Shown one piece after another: positions 5,982 to 12,013 of a stretch of DNA of 12,013 bases (position 1 is its first letter; each line of letters opens with the position of its first letter). The notes below the pieces were generated by a model. It did not search any database. It saw only the letters and a list, made by a program, of their open reading frames with translations, and was not told the DNA's origin. Made by a program: the position numbers and the translations under genes. The stretch lies in contig PADE01000192.1 in assembly GCA_002702965.1 (NCBI GenBank), forward strand, positions 1 through 12,013, in the 5' to 3' direction. This stretch comes from Planctomycetaceae bacterium. Lineage in GTDB: Bacteria; Planctomycetota; Planctomycetia; Pirellulales; Pirellulaceae.

Positions 5982-8942
5982 CAGGTAGGCCAACAGGTCG
6001 GCAACTTGCTGGGCCGTCATGTCGCGGAGCAGCAACTCGGGCATCAGGGACTTGCGCTGCGGAACCAGTTGTTCGACTTGGTCTGCGGGAATCGCAATCA
6101 GCTTGTTCTGGACGTCTCGCAGCACGATCTGGTCGGCATCACGCTTCACGAGCAGGCCCGTCACGAGGCGGCCTTCATCGGTTTCCGCCAGATAAGTCAC
6201 ATACTTCGGATCGATCCGCTTAGACGGCTCGAGGATGCTCTCGAGCAGTTGGGCGGGTGTCAATTTCTTGCCAATCGCGGTCAGATCGGGACCGATTTCA
6301 GGGCCCTCTTTCCCGATCCGGTGGCAGTTCTTGCAGGCTACCCCGGCGGTTTGCAGGAACAGCTGCTGGCCGCGCTGCGGATCACCCTCGATCGCCAGGA
6401 GCTGGTCGACTTGGATCACGCTGCCCAGACGCTTGACACGGTTTTCGGCCGGCACGAAGCGTTCAAACAGCTCACGGATCTGGACGTCCTGATGCTCAGT
6501 CGCCGCGGCGATGGTGAGCTCCGTGACGGCATCGTTCAAAGAACCGGCGTCAACGGCCTGCAGTAGTTGCAGCGCGCCGCTGGTGGACGCCAACAAATCG
6601 TTCACGAGTTTCGCTTGTTCGGGCGGTGGTTGCGGCGCGAGCAATTGTGCCAGACGACCCTGCTCGGTTTTTCGAAGCCGCGACGCGGTTTCATCGCCGC
6701 GGGTTTTGGGCTCCTCCAGCTGGGGGATCTGCTGGAGCCATCGGGAGATCAATTCAACGCCCGCGAGGTCGACCTCGGTAGAGCCCAAATACGGCATGCG
6801 TCCGCGCCCCATTTTCGACATCCGGTATAACAGGACGGAACGGAACGGGTCGCCCGGGGCGATGACCTGCGCCGCGTGGATCCCGAAGGTACCTTGCGTG
6901 GGGCGGACCCCGACCATTTTCGTGTTCTGCAACGGCAGGTCGTAGTGCATCAGAGACAGCACGGCGCTACCCGCGTGCATGCGGTGGCAGTGGGCGCAAT
7001 TGACCTGCAAGTAGGCGCGGGCACGAGCCGTCAGGTCGGCCGTCTGGTCGGTCGGATCGGCCAGCTGGGGCCGGTTCTCAGCGGGAACCGCGGACTCCAG
7101 CAATGCGATCTCAGCCAGCCGATCCAGTTGCTCGATAATCGTGCCGCCGGCATCGTGTTTTTTGTTCAGTTGCGGTGTGTTGAAAGCGAGCACCGGTCCG
7201 GACCACTTGTTATGGCAGCGCTGGCACTCGGCGCGACCCGCGAATCGCCAGGTTTGCGTTCGTTTTCCGCCGGGCGCATCGGGATCGACCACCGTGAATC
7301 GCTGTTCTGCGCCGTTGGAATCGACTAACGTCGCGTCCGACTGGGCATCGTTCCATCGGTACGTGTACGGCTGCCACTCGCTTCCATCGAAGTGCAGGAT
7401 TTGCGTTTCGATGCGGCGCCGAGTGCTTGGGTTACCGCGCTCGGTGTGTAGAGAGAGCGTTTTGGCGAGCACCGAGTCTTTCGGAAATGACCAGGAAATG
7501 CCGCTCGGTTTGACCGTCAAGCTGCCCGGCACGGCAACCAGCCGTTCGCTGATGGCGTGGTCGGCCCACGGGTCGGCGTTGATCGAGTAGGGGAGCACGC
7601 CGGGGGCAGGCGTCAGTGCCGGGACCGATGCAAAAAGTCCGGTTTCACTCAACCGCCGGGGAAACACGCTGCTGAGGTTCTCGGCCGGATTGGGCACGAG
7701 CTGGTGAATCGTGCCGGCCGTATGATCCAGGACGTAAAATTCCCCCTTGTTGTCTTCACCAAAACCGACAATCCGAACCGTGGTGTCGGCCAGTTCCCGG
7801 TGGTCCACCACTTTGCCATTGGCGTACCGGAATCCCCAGAACTTGCCGGTGTCAAAGTCGCCGTACAGGTGCGTTCCGCGCAGGTCAGGTAGCCGCGTAC
7901 CGTAGTAGGTCAAACCCTCGGTGATCGAAGAGGACTCCGAGTGCGGATGGTCGATAGTCGGGGGCAGTACGGGAGTGGGGCCGCGAGGCCACTCGGGGTT
8001 GATCGACTGTCGCCCCTCGGTCACGCTCCAGCCGTAATTGCCGCCGCGTTCGACCCGGTCGAGCATCTCCCACAGCTCCCAGCCCACGTCCCCAACCCAC
8101 AGATCACCCGTCTGTCGGTCAAAACTCATCCGCCAGGGGTTGCGAAATCCATAGGCCCAGATTTCGCCCCGCGCTGTCGGCAACTCGACAAACGGATTGT
8201 CCGCGGGGATCAGGTAGTTGCGATCTGCTGCCGTGTGATCGACATCGATTCGCAGAATCGCCGACATCAGGTTGCTGATGTCCTGGCCGGCTTTGAACGT
8301 GTCGGGAGGGTTGGCAGGTGAGGCATCGCCCGTCGAGATGTAGAGGCAGCCGTCGGGACCGAATTTTAGGCAGCATCCGTTATGTCCTCCCGACAGCCAG
8401 CTGATGAGTTTGTGTTCGCTCGCTGGGTCGATTGTGGGAGGGTCCGTACTAGATACCGTCAGCCGTGAGACCTGCGTTCCGTCAGGTTTCCCACCGGCCT
8501 TGATGTAACAGATATAGCAGTAACCGTTTTTCGCGAAATCGGGGTGAAAGGTGAGCGCGTAGACTTGCTGCACCTCGGGAATTCCCGCGGCGATGTCAAC
8601 GACCAGGTCGGCGGTTTTCACGTCCTGATTGTTCGGGAATGAATAGATCTTGCCTTTTTGTTCGAGTACGAACAGGCGATCACTCCCCGGTGCGCTGGTC
8701 AGGTCCAGGCACTGTGTGAATTTGAGCGATGGAAAGGCGCGCGTAGTGATATAGGGTAGTGGCGGTGCGGGTGAACCGGTGACTCGGGGTGTGGTCCAGG
8801 CGACCCGAATGGGGGTATCGGATCGCGTTTTGTCGGCCGCCGCAGCGCGGGAAACGCCGGAAACGGTCAGCGCCATTGAGATCGTCAGTGCGCTGAACAG
8901 GGTCATCGGCGCGAGGGTTTTTCTGTCACGGGTCGCGATCAT
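5967..8942 (-). CDS. Secreted PQQ-type sugar dehydrogenase / tri-haem cytochrome c fusion
   Basis: The 991-residue protein has four parts. (a) A Sec signal peptide (residues 1-36, charged n-region then TLFSALTISMALTV, Ala-rich cleavage site). (b) A six-blade-type glucose/sorbosone dehydrogenase propeller (about 65-417), with SGGHNG around H187 as the likely catalytic His, FGPDG, GDxxxxLWEMLDRV-type elements and a GFRNPWR motif. (c) A domain (about 418-740) resembling the SO_2930/HNE_0200-like dihaem family (TIGR03806, from memory): RLSETGLF, LPYSINADPWADH, YTYRWND, haem motifs CQRCH (573-577) and CAHCH (649-653), and likely ligand M716 in RMPYLG. (d) A Pirellula/Verrucomicrobium-type haem domain (TIGR02603, about 853-991) with CKNCH (870-874) and KSLMPE (M967). 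Family knowledge suggests a periplasmic quinoprotein that oxidises a sugar or alcohol and passes electrons to its own haems. Substrate and true PQQ binding are inferred. A possible RBS (GAGG) lies 10 bases upstream. It is divergent from the LRR gene and convergent with the unknown gene. Confidence 0.95.
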   Translation of the reverse strand: MIATRDRKTLAPMTLFSALTISMALTVSGVSRAAAADKTRSDTPIRVAWTTPRVTGSPAPPLPYITTRAFPSLKFTQCLDLTSAPGSDRLFVLEQKGKIYSFPNNQDVKTADLVVDIAAGIPEVQQVYALTFHPDFAKNGYCYICYIKAGGKPDGTQVSRLTVSSTDPPTIDPASEHKLISWLSGGHNGCCLKFGPDGCLYISTGDASPANPPDTFKAGQDISNLMSAILRIDVDHTAADRNYLIPADNPFVELPTARGEIWAYGFRNPWRMSFDRQTGDLWVGDVGWELWEMLDRVERGGNYGWSVTEGRQSINPEWPRGPTPVLPPTIDHPHSESSSITEGLTYYGTRLPDLRGTHLYGDFDTGKFWGFRYANGKVVDHRELADTTVRIVGFGEDNKGEFYVLDHTAGTIHQLVPNPAENLSSVFPRRLSETGLFASVPALTPAPGVLPYSINADPWADHAISERLVAVPGSLTVKPSGISWSFPKDSVLAKTLSLHTERGNPSTRRRIETQILHFDGSEWQPYTYRWNDAQSDATLVDSNGAEQRFTVVDPDAPGGKRTQTWRFAGRAECQRCHNKWSGPVLAFNTPQLNKKHDAGGTIIEQLDRLAEIALLESAVPAENRPQLADPTDQTADLTARARAYLQVNCAHCHRMHAGSAVLSLMHYDLPLQNTKMVGVRPTQGTFGIHAAQVIAPGDPFRSVLLYRMSKMGRGRMPYLGSTEVDLAGVELISRWLQQIPQLEEPKTRGDETASRLRKTEQGRLAQLLAPQPPPEQAKLVNDLLASTSGALQLLQAVDAGSLNDAVTELTIAAATEHQDVQIRELFERFVPAENRVKRLGSVIQVDQLLAIEGDPQRGQQLFLQTAGVACKNCHRIGKEGPEIGPDLTAIGKKLTPAQLLESILEPSKRIDPKYVTYLAETDEGRLVTGLLVKRDADQIVLRDVQNKLIAIPADQVEQLVPQRKSLMPELLLRDMTAQQVADLLAYLGALR

Positions 8943-8961
8943 CGGAGACGAGCCTCAGGGT

Positions 8962-9012
8962 TTGGGTTGAGTTGGCTGCCCATAGTACAATCGGTGGCAC
9001 GCGCCTTGGCAA
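8962..9012. promoter_or_regulatory. Possible overlapping divergent promoters (cytochrome fusion / LRR lipoprotein)
   Basis: In the 148-base gap, TACAAT (8986-8991) is a good plus-strand -10 with TTGGGT (8962-8967) 18 bases before it. On the minus strand, TACTAT (plus coordinates 8982-8987) has TTGCCA (9007-9012) 19 bases before it. The two -10 boxes overlap, which would couple the two genes. A GC-rich inverted repeat (CGCGCC 9000-9005 and GGCGCG 9017-9022) sits between them and the LRR gene. This is pattern matching only. Confidence 0.28.
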
Positions 9013-9055
9013 GCCGGGCGCGGCGAACCTCCGCTGTCGCCGGACAGGAGTTTTC

Positions 9056-9076
9056 ATGGGTCCCTGTGACGCTTAA
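9056..9076 (+). CDS. Six-codon leader ORF upstream of the LRR lipoprotein gene
   Basis: ATG 9056 has an almost textbook Shine-Dalgarno sequence, AGGAG (9046-9050), 5 bases upstream, yet the frame reads only MGPCDA and stops at TAA 9074-9076. The lipoprotein's TTG start follows 14 bases later, with its own GGAAG site. The strong site on a dead-end frame suggests a leader peptide or reinitiation control; it could equally be chance. Continuation in the LRR frame is blocked by a TGA at 9067, so it is not a simple alternative start. Confidence 0.28.
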   Translation: MGPCDA

Positions 9077-9077
9077 C

Positions 9078-9082
9078 GGAAG
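9078..9082 (+). promoter_or_regulatory. Ribosome-binding site supporting the TTG start of the LRR gene
   Basis: GGAAG lies 8 bases before TTG 9091. There is no ATG in the frame between the upstream TGA (9067) and the hydrophobic signal segment, so this site decides the start. Confidence 0.6.
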
Positions 9083-9090
9083 CGAGACCA

Positions 9091-9966
9091 TTGACGACGA
9101 TAGAAACGACGACTTCTCGAGGCCATCGCGCTTCCCCAACGCGGTCTGAGTTTGCGCTGATCGTGCTGCTGGCGTGTGCTGGCTGCATCGAACCGGACAA
9201 CCTCGATAATGCGGTCGATCCCAACGCGCGGGTTGGCGGCGATCGGCGGGGGCCGAATTTCCGCAAGATGAAGAACAAGCTGCTGCCGCAATTCGTCGGG
9301 AATCCGGCAGCCGCGCTGGAGGAATTTGGTGTCGAGATCCGCAGGGACAAAGGGGGACGGATCACCCGTATTAATTGTCGCGATACCGAGATCACCGACG
9401 GTCATTTGGAACGGATGAACGCGATGACCGCCCTGGAGCGTCTCAATCTGGAATCCTGCGCTTATATCACCGATGACGGTCTGAAGTTTCTCAAACCGCT
9501 CACCGCGCTGCGACATCTTTCGCTCATCGCAACGTCGATTAGTGATGCCGGATTAGCGCACCTGCAAGGGATGGAACTGGCGACGCTGCGAATTCCGGAA
9601 GAGGCCAAGACCGATTTGGGATTGCGCAACTATCTGATGGCACTCGCCGCGCGCCGGCGCCTGCATCTCAAAGGCTGGCCGATCAGCGACGCGGGGCTGG
9701 CGCACCTGCAGGTGATGGCCGGTCTGGAGGCGCTCAGTATCAGTGGCGTTCCGATTACCGATGCCGGTTTGCGCTCGCTGAGCGATTTGCCAAAGCTACG
9801 CGCGATCGGCTTCCGTGATTTATCGATCAGCGACGCGGGGCTGGTCCATTTTCGCGACATGGATTCGTTGACCCGGCTGGTCTTGATCCGCACCAACGTG
9901 ACCGCAGCGGGGGTTCATGAACTCCAGAAGGCACTTCCGAACTGTGAAATTGTCGCCGCGTTTTGA
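9091..9966 (+). CDS. Leucine-rich-repeat lipoprotein (TTG start)
   Basis: A 291-residue protein opens with a long basic n-region (Arg/His at 10-18), a short hydrophobic stretch (FALIVLLACAGC, 21-32) and a lipobox-like LLAC/CAGC, so lipid attachment at Cys29 or Cys32 is likely. From about residue 90 to the end it is built of roughly 24-residue LRR units of the type common in planctomycetes, with recurrent ITDxGL / ISDAGLAHL / LxxLxL motifs: ITDGHLERM (101-109), ITDDGLKFL (126-134), ISDAGLAHL (150-158), ISDAGLAHL (198-206), ITDAGLRSL (222-230), ISDAGLVHF (246-254) and VTAAGVHEL (270-278). The unit around 160-195 departs from consensus. Such proteins are thought to bind proteins or other ligands; no catalytic domain is seen. 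The role is unknown, and it is most likely an envelope-anchored binding surface. Two units share a 21-base identical stretch at DNA level. Confidence 0.9.
   Translation: MTTIETTTSRGHRASPTRSEFALIVLLACAGCIEPDNLDNAVDPNARVGGDRRGPNFRKMKNKLLPQFVGNPAAALEEFGVEIRRDKGGRITRINCRDTEITDGHLERMNAMTALERLNLESCAYITDDGLKFLKPLTALRHLSLIATSISDAGLAHLQGMELATLRIPEEAKTDLGLRNYLMALAARRRLHLKGWPISDAGLAHLQVMAGLEALSISGVPITDAGLRSLSDLPKLRAIGFRDLSISDAGLVHFRDMDSLTRLVLIRTNVTAAGVHELQKALPNCEIVAAF
9680..9844 (+). repeat. 21-base direct repeat inside the LRR gene
   Basis: Bases 9680-9700 and 9824-9844 are identical (both encode ISDAGL). They are 144 bases apart, that is, 48 codons or two 24-residue LRR units in phase. The identity at synonymous sites suggests recent duplication or gene conversion of repeat units. 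Confidence 0.8.
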
Positions 9967-10000
9967 CCGATGGTCGCTGCTTTGCGGCCACCCGTCACGT

Positions 10001-10029
10001 GGAACCGGGTACCACCGACGGTGTATACT
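10001..10029 (+). promoter_or_regulatory. Possible promoter with small palindrome upstream of second PSD1 gene
   Basis: TATACT (10024-10029) is a good -10 box. GGAACC (10001-10006) lies 17 bases before it and resembles the GGAAC core of ECF-sigma -35 elements rather than TTGACA. A perfect 5-bp palindrome, CACCG-A-CGGTG (10013-10023), abuts the -10 and could be an operator or chance. It is about 80 bases before the ATG at 10110. Confidence 0.27.
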
Positions 10030-10109
10030 TGGAGTTTTAATCGCGGCGCTCAACGGTACGGGAGCCGGTTGGGAGTGTTCCGATCAGAGTGGCGACAGCG
10101 AGACCTGTG

Positions 10110-12013
10110 ATGCAGTCGATAACGCAGCGACACGGCTGGCCGGTGATGGCCGGCGCTTGGTTGCTGGCCGCGGTGGCCGGTGCCTCCGACCCACGTACCG
10201 AGGCGGGTAACGCTTTTTTCGAAAATCGTATCCGCCCGCTGCTCGTCGAGCACTGTTACCGCTGCCATTCGAGTCGCGCCAAAAAGCGACAGGGTGGTTT
10301 GCGTCTCGATCTGCGGGACACACTGCGGCGCGGAGGTGACAGCGGTGCCGCGATCGTGCCCGGCCGTCCGGAAGAGAGCTTGTTGATTGCTGCGGTTCGC
10401 TACGAATCCCTGAAAATGCCGCCGCAGCGTCAATTGCCCGCTCGGCTGATTGCCGACTTGGTGCGCTGGGTGGAGATGGGAGCCCCCGACCCCCGTACCT
10501 CGGGACCCGGTCAGAGGCCCGATGGAGCGGACGCTGACGGCCGTCAGCACTGGGCGTTTCAGCCGGTATCACCTGTCCGTCGCCCCGAAGTCGTCGACCG
10601 TAGCTGGCCGCGGTCGGAGCTGGACTATTTTATCTTAGAGCGCCTCGAACGGGCGGGTCTTCGTCCGGTGCCAGACGCGGATCGTTACACCTGGCTGCGG
10701 AGAGTGACGTTTGATCTCACCGGGTTGGCTCCCACGCTCGGTGAAATTCACGCATTCCAGCGGGACGCTTCGCCGCGCGCGTGGGACGCCGTTGTCGACC
10801 GTCTGCTGGGGTCCCCCGCATTCGGAGAACGTTGGGCGCGGCATTGGCTAGACCTCGTCGGTTATGCGGACCAGATCGGGACGTCGAATAATGTGTTCGC
10901 CGAGCACGCCTGGCGGTATCGAGACTACGTGATCGCGGCATTCAACGGGGACAAACCGTTTGATCGCTTTATTCGCGAACAGATCGCGGGAGATCTGTTG
11001 ACATTGGACTCGGCGCCACAGCGCGCAGCGAGCATCACCGCGACCGGCTTCCTGGTACTGGGAGACTTGGAAATTGTCGAAGCCGATAAGGCCAAGCTGC
11101 GTGTCGACGTGGTCGACCAGCAACTGATCAAGGTCAGCCGCGCTTTTCTCGGATTGACCATCGGTTGCGCTCGTTGCCACGACCACAAGTTCGATCCGAT
11201 CCCCCAACGCGACTACTACGCAATCGCTGGCGTCTTTCACAACAGCCAGTCGGTATACAAAACGCATCGCGGTGTGTGGAGCGATGTGGTGGTCCGGGAG
11301 TTACCAGAGACCGATGTTCAACAAACGTCGCGTGCCGAACGGACTCGGCGTCACCAGGAGCGCCTCGGGTCGCTGAAGGCGGAGCGGGCTCAGGCAAAAA
11401 AACAGAAAGCGCAACTCGATGCGCAGAGCGAGCCGGGTGCGACGGAGCCGGCAGAGAAGACGGCTGCTGACGAACGAAAGAAGATGCAGGATCAGCTCAA
11501 CGGGCGGATCAACGAGTTGAACCGATTGATCGATCACGCGGAGTTTTTCGCGCCCGGGGTGCCTGTGGTTTACGGGGTTCAGGATGTCGAGCAACCGGCC
11601 GATATGCAAATCACTATCCGCGGCAATCCGCGGGCTCTCGGCGAGACCGTGCCGCGGGGCTTCCTGCAAGTTGCCACGAGTGCGCCAGCGGTGATTCCCA
11701 CCGACGCGAGTGGTCGCAAACAGCTCGCCGAGTGGATTTCCAGTCGCGCCAATCCGTTGACGGCGCGGGTGGCGGTGAACCGTATCTGGCAGAAGTTGTT
11801 CGGGGCCGGGTTGGTGGCTTCGATCGATAATTTTGGGCTGCGCGGGGTGAAACCGTCGCACCCGGAGTTGCTCGATCATCTGGCCGATCGGTTCGCGGCG
11901 GACAACTGGTCGCAAAAAAAGCTGCTGCGTTCGTTGACGCTCAGCCGAACCTACCGCATGAGTAGCGCCCACAGCGCGGCCGGGCATCAGAGCGATCCCG
12001 ACAACCGTCTGTT
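10110..12013 (+). CDS. Second PSCyt1-PSCyt2-PSD1 protein, C-terminally cut by window edge
   Basis: From ATG 10110, 634 codons are open to the edge with no frameshift. A Sec signal (GWPVMAGAWLLAAVAGAS, 9-26) precedes PSCyt1 with CYRCH (49-53) and likely ligand M103 (KMPPQRQLP). PSCyt2/DUF1549 (about 167-385) contains ERWARHWLDLVGYAD, REQIAGDLL and CARCH (353-357) plus DHKFDP. Residues about 410-480 form a Lys/Glu/Gln/Arg-rich probable coiled coil, and PSD1/DUF1553 begins near S534 (GRKQLAEWISSRANPLTARV, VNRIWQKLFGAG). It is a paralogue of the protein at 381-3698 but lacks that protein's beta-rich insert. The start is supported by the signal peptide; the RBS is weak (GCGAG about 7 bases upstream), and an adjacent in-frame GTG (10107) is possible. 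Function is undetermined, with a secreted dihaem c-type cytochrome role inferred. A DUF1501 gene would be expected just beyond the window. Confidence 0.94.
   Translation, partial: MQSITQRHGWPVMAGAWLLAAVAGASDPRTEAGNAFFENRIRPLLVEHCYRCHSSRAKKRQGGLRLDLRDTLRRGGDSGAAIVPGRPEESLLIAAVRYESLKMPPQRQLPARLIADLVRWVEMGAPDPRTSGPGQRPDGADADGRQHWAFQPVSPVRRPEVVDRSWPRSELDYFILERLERAGLRPVPDADRYTWLRRVTFDLTGLAPTLGEIHAFQRDASPRAWDAVVDRLLGSPAFGERWARHWLDLVGYADQIGTSNNVFAEHAWRYRDYVIAAFNGDKPFDRFIREQIAGDLLTLDSAPQRAASITATGFLVLGDLEIVEADKAKLRVDVVDQQLIKVSRAFLGLTIGCARCHDHKFDPIPQRDYYAIAGVFHNSQSVYKTHRGVWSDVVVRELPETDVQQTSRAERTRRHQERLGSLKAERAQAKKQKAQLDAQSEPGATEPAEKTAADERKKMQDQLNGRINELNRLIDHAEFFAPGVPVVYGVQDVEQPADMQITIRGNPRALGETVPRGFLQVATSAPAVIPTDASGRKQLAEWISSRANPLTARVAVNRIWQKLFGAGLVASIDNFGLRGVKPSHPELLDHLADRFAADNWSQKKLLRSLTLSRTYRMSSAHSAAGHQSDPDNRL

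Noticed and set aside
6006..7892. Several plus-strand open frames opposite the cytochrome fusion (6006-6566, 6876-7328, 7141-7590, 7557-7892)
   Set aside because: The minus strand encodes a continuous three-module protein with haem motifs; these frames are its antisense shadows.
11301..11987. 228-codon minus-strand frame near the right edge
   Set aside because: It lies antisense to the intact coiled-coil and PSD1 regions of the second paralogue and shows no known domain.
10110..12013. Suspected frameshift or pseudogene in the second PSD1 gene
   Set aside because: Codon-by-codon reading from 10110 to the edge is open throughout and retains both haem motifs and the PSD1 start; it is only cut by the window.
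1..12013. Search for tRNA, rRNA, CRISPR, insertion-sequence ends, attachment sites or defence genes
   Set aside because: No spaced direct-repeat array, terminal inverted repeats, transposase, integrase, nuclease or toxin-like motifs were seen. The window reads as ordinary planctomycete chromosome.

Overview
The window looks like a stretch of a GC-rich planctomycete chromosome (Planctomycetota, probably a Pirellula/Rhodopirellula-type lineage). The evidence is the gene content. There are two PSCyt1-PSCyt2-PSD1 proteins (DUF1549/DUF1553), one followed by its usual Tat-secreted DUF1501 partner. There is also a PQQ-propeller/multihaem cytochrome fusion ending in the Pirellula-type haem domain, and a leucine-rich-repeat lipoprotein. 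No mobile element, CRISPR array, tRNA or rRNA was seen, and no gap between genes exceeds about 150 bp.

Layout, left to right. (1) Bases 1-242, minus strand: the N-terminal 80 residues of a cytochrome P450 that continues off the left edge. (2) 381-5246, plus strand: a 1105-residue PSCyt1/PSCyt2/PSD1 secreted cytochrome, then a 481-residue Tat-exported DUF1501 protein. A 36-codon ORF with a good ribosome-binding site may bridge them. (3) 5382-5933, plus strand: a 183-residue protein of unknown function with a CxCxxC...HxH motif, behind its own possible promoter. (4) 5967-8942, minus strand, convergent with (3): a 991-residue secreted fusion of a glucose/sorbosone-dehydrogenase-type PQQ propeller, a two-haem-motif domain and a TIGR02603-type haem domain. 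(5) 9091-9966, plus strand, divergent from (4): a 291-residue LRR lipoprotein with a TTG start, preceded by a six-codon ORF with a strong Shine-Dalgarno sequence. (6) 10110 to the right edge, plus strand: a second PSCyt1/PSCyt2/PSD1 protein, truncated by the window, with a charged coiled-coil where the first has a beta-rich insert. Its DUF1501 partner, if present, would lie just outside.

Taken together, most genes encode exported proteins: two secreted cytochromes, one secreted quinoprotein-cytochrome, one Tat-exported hydrolase-fold protein and one lipoprotein. This fits extracytoplasmic oxidation or electron transfer acting on an unknown substrate, probably polysaccharide- or sugar-derived. 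The substrate is inference; the sequence does not show it. I found no clearly new multi-gene system. The points most worth checking are the three-module haem/PQQ fusion with adjacent cysteines beside its catalytic histidine, the small bridging and leader ORFs, and the unplaced Cys/His protein.
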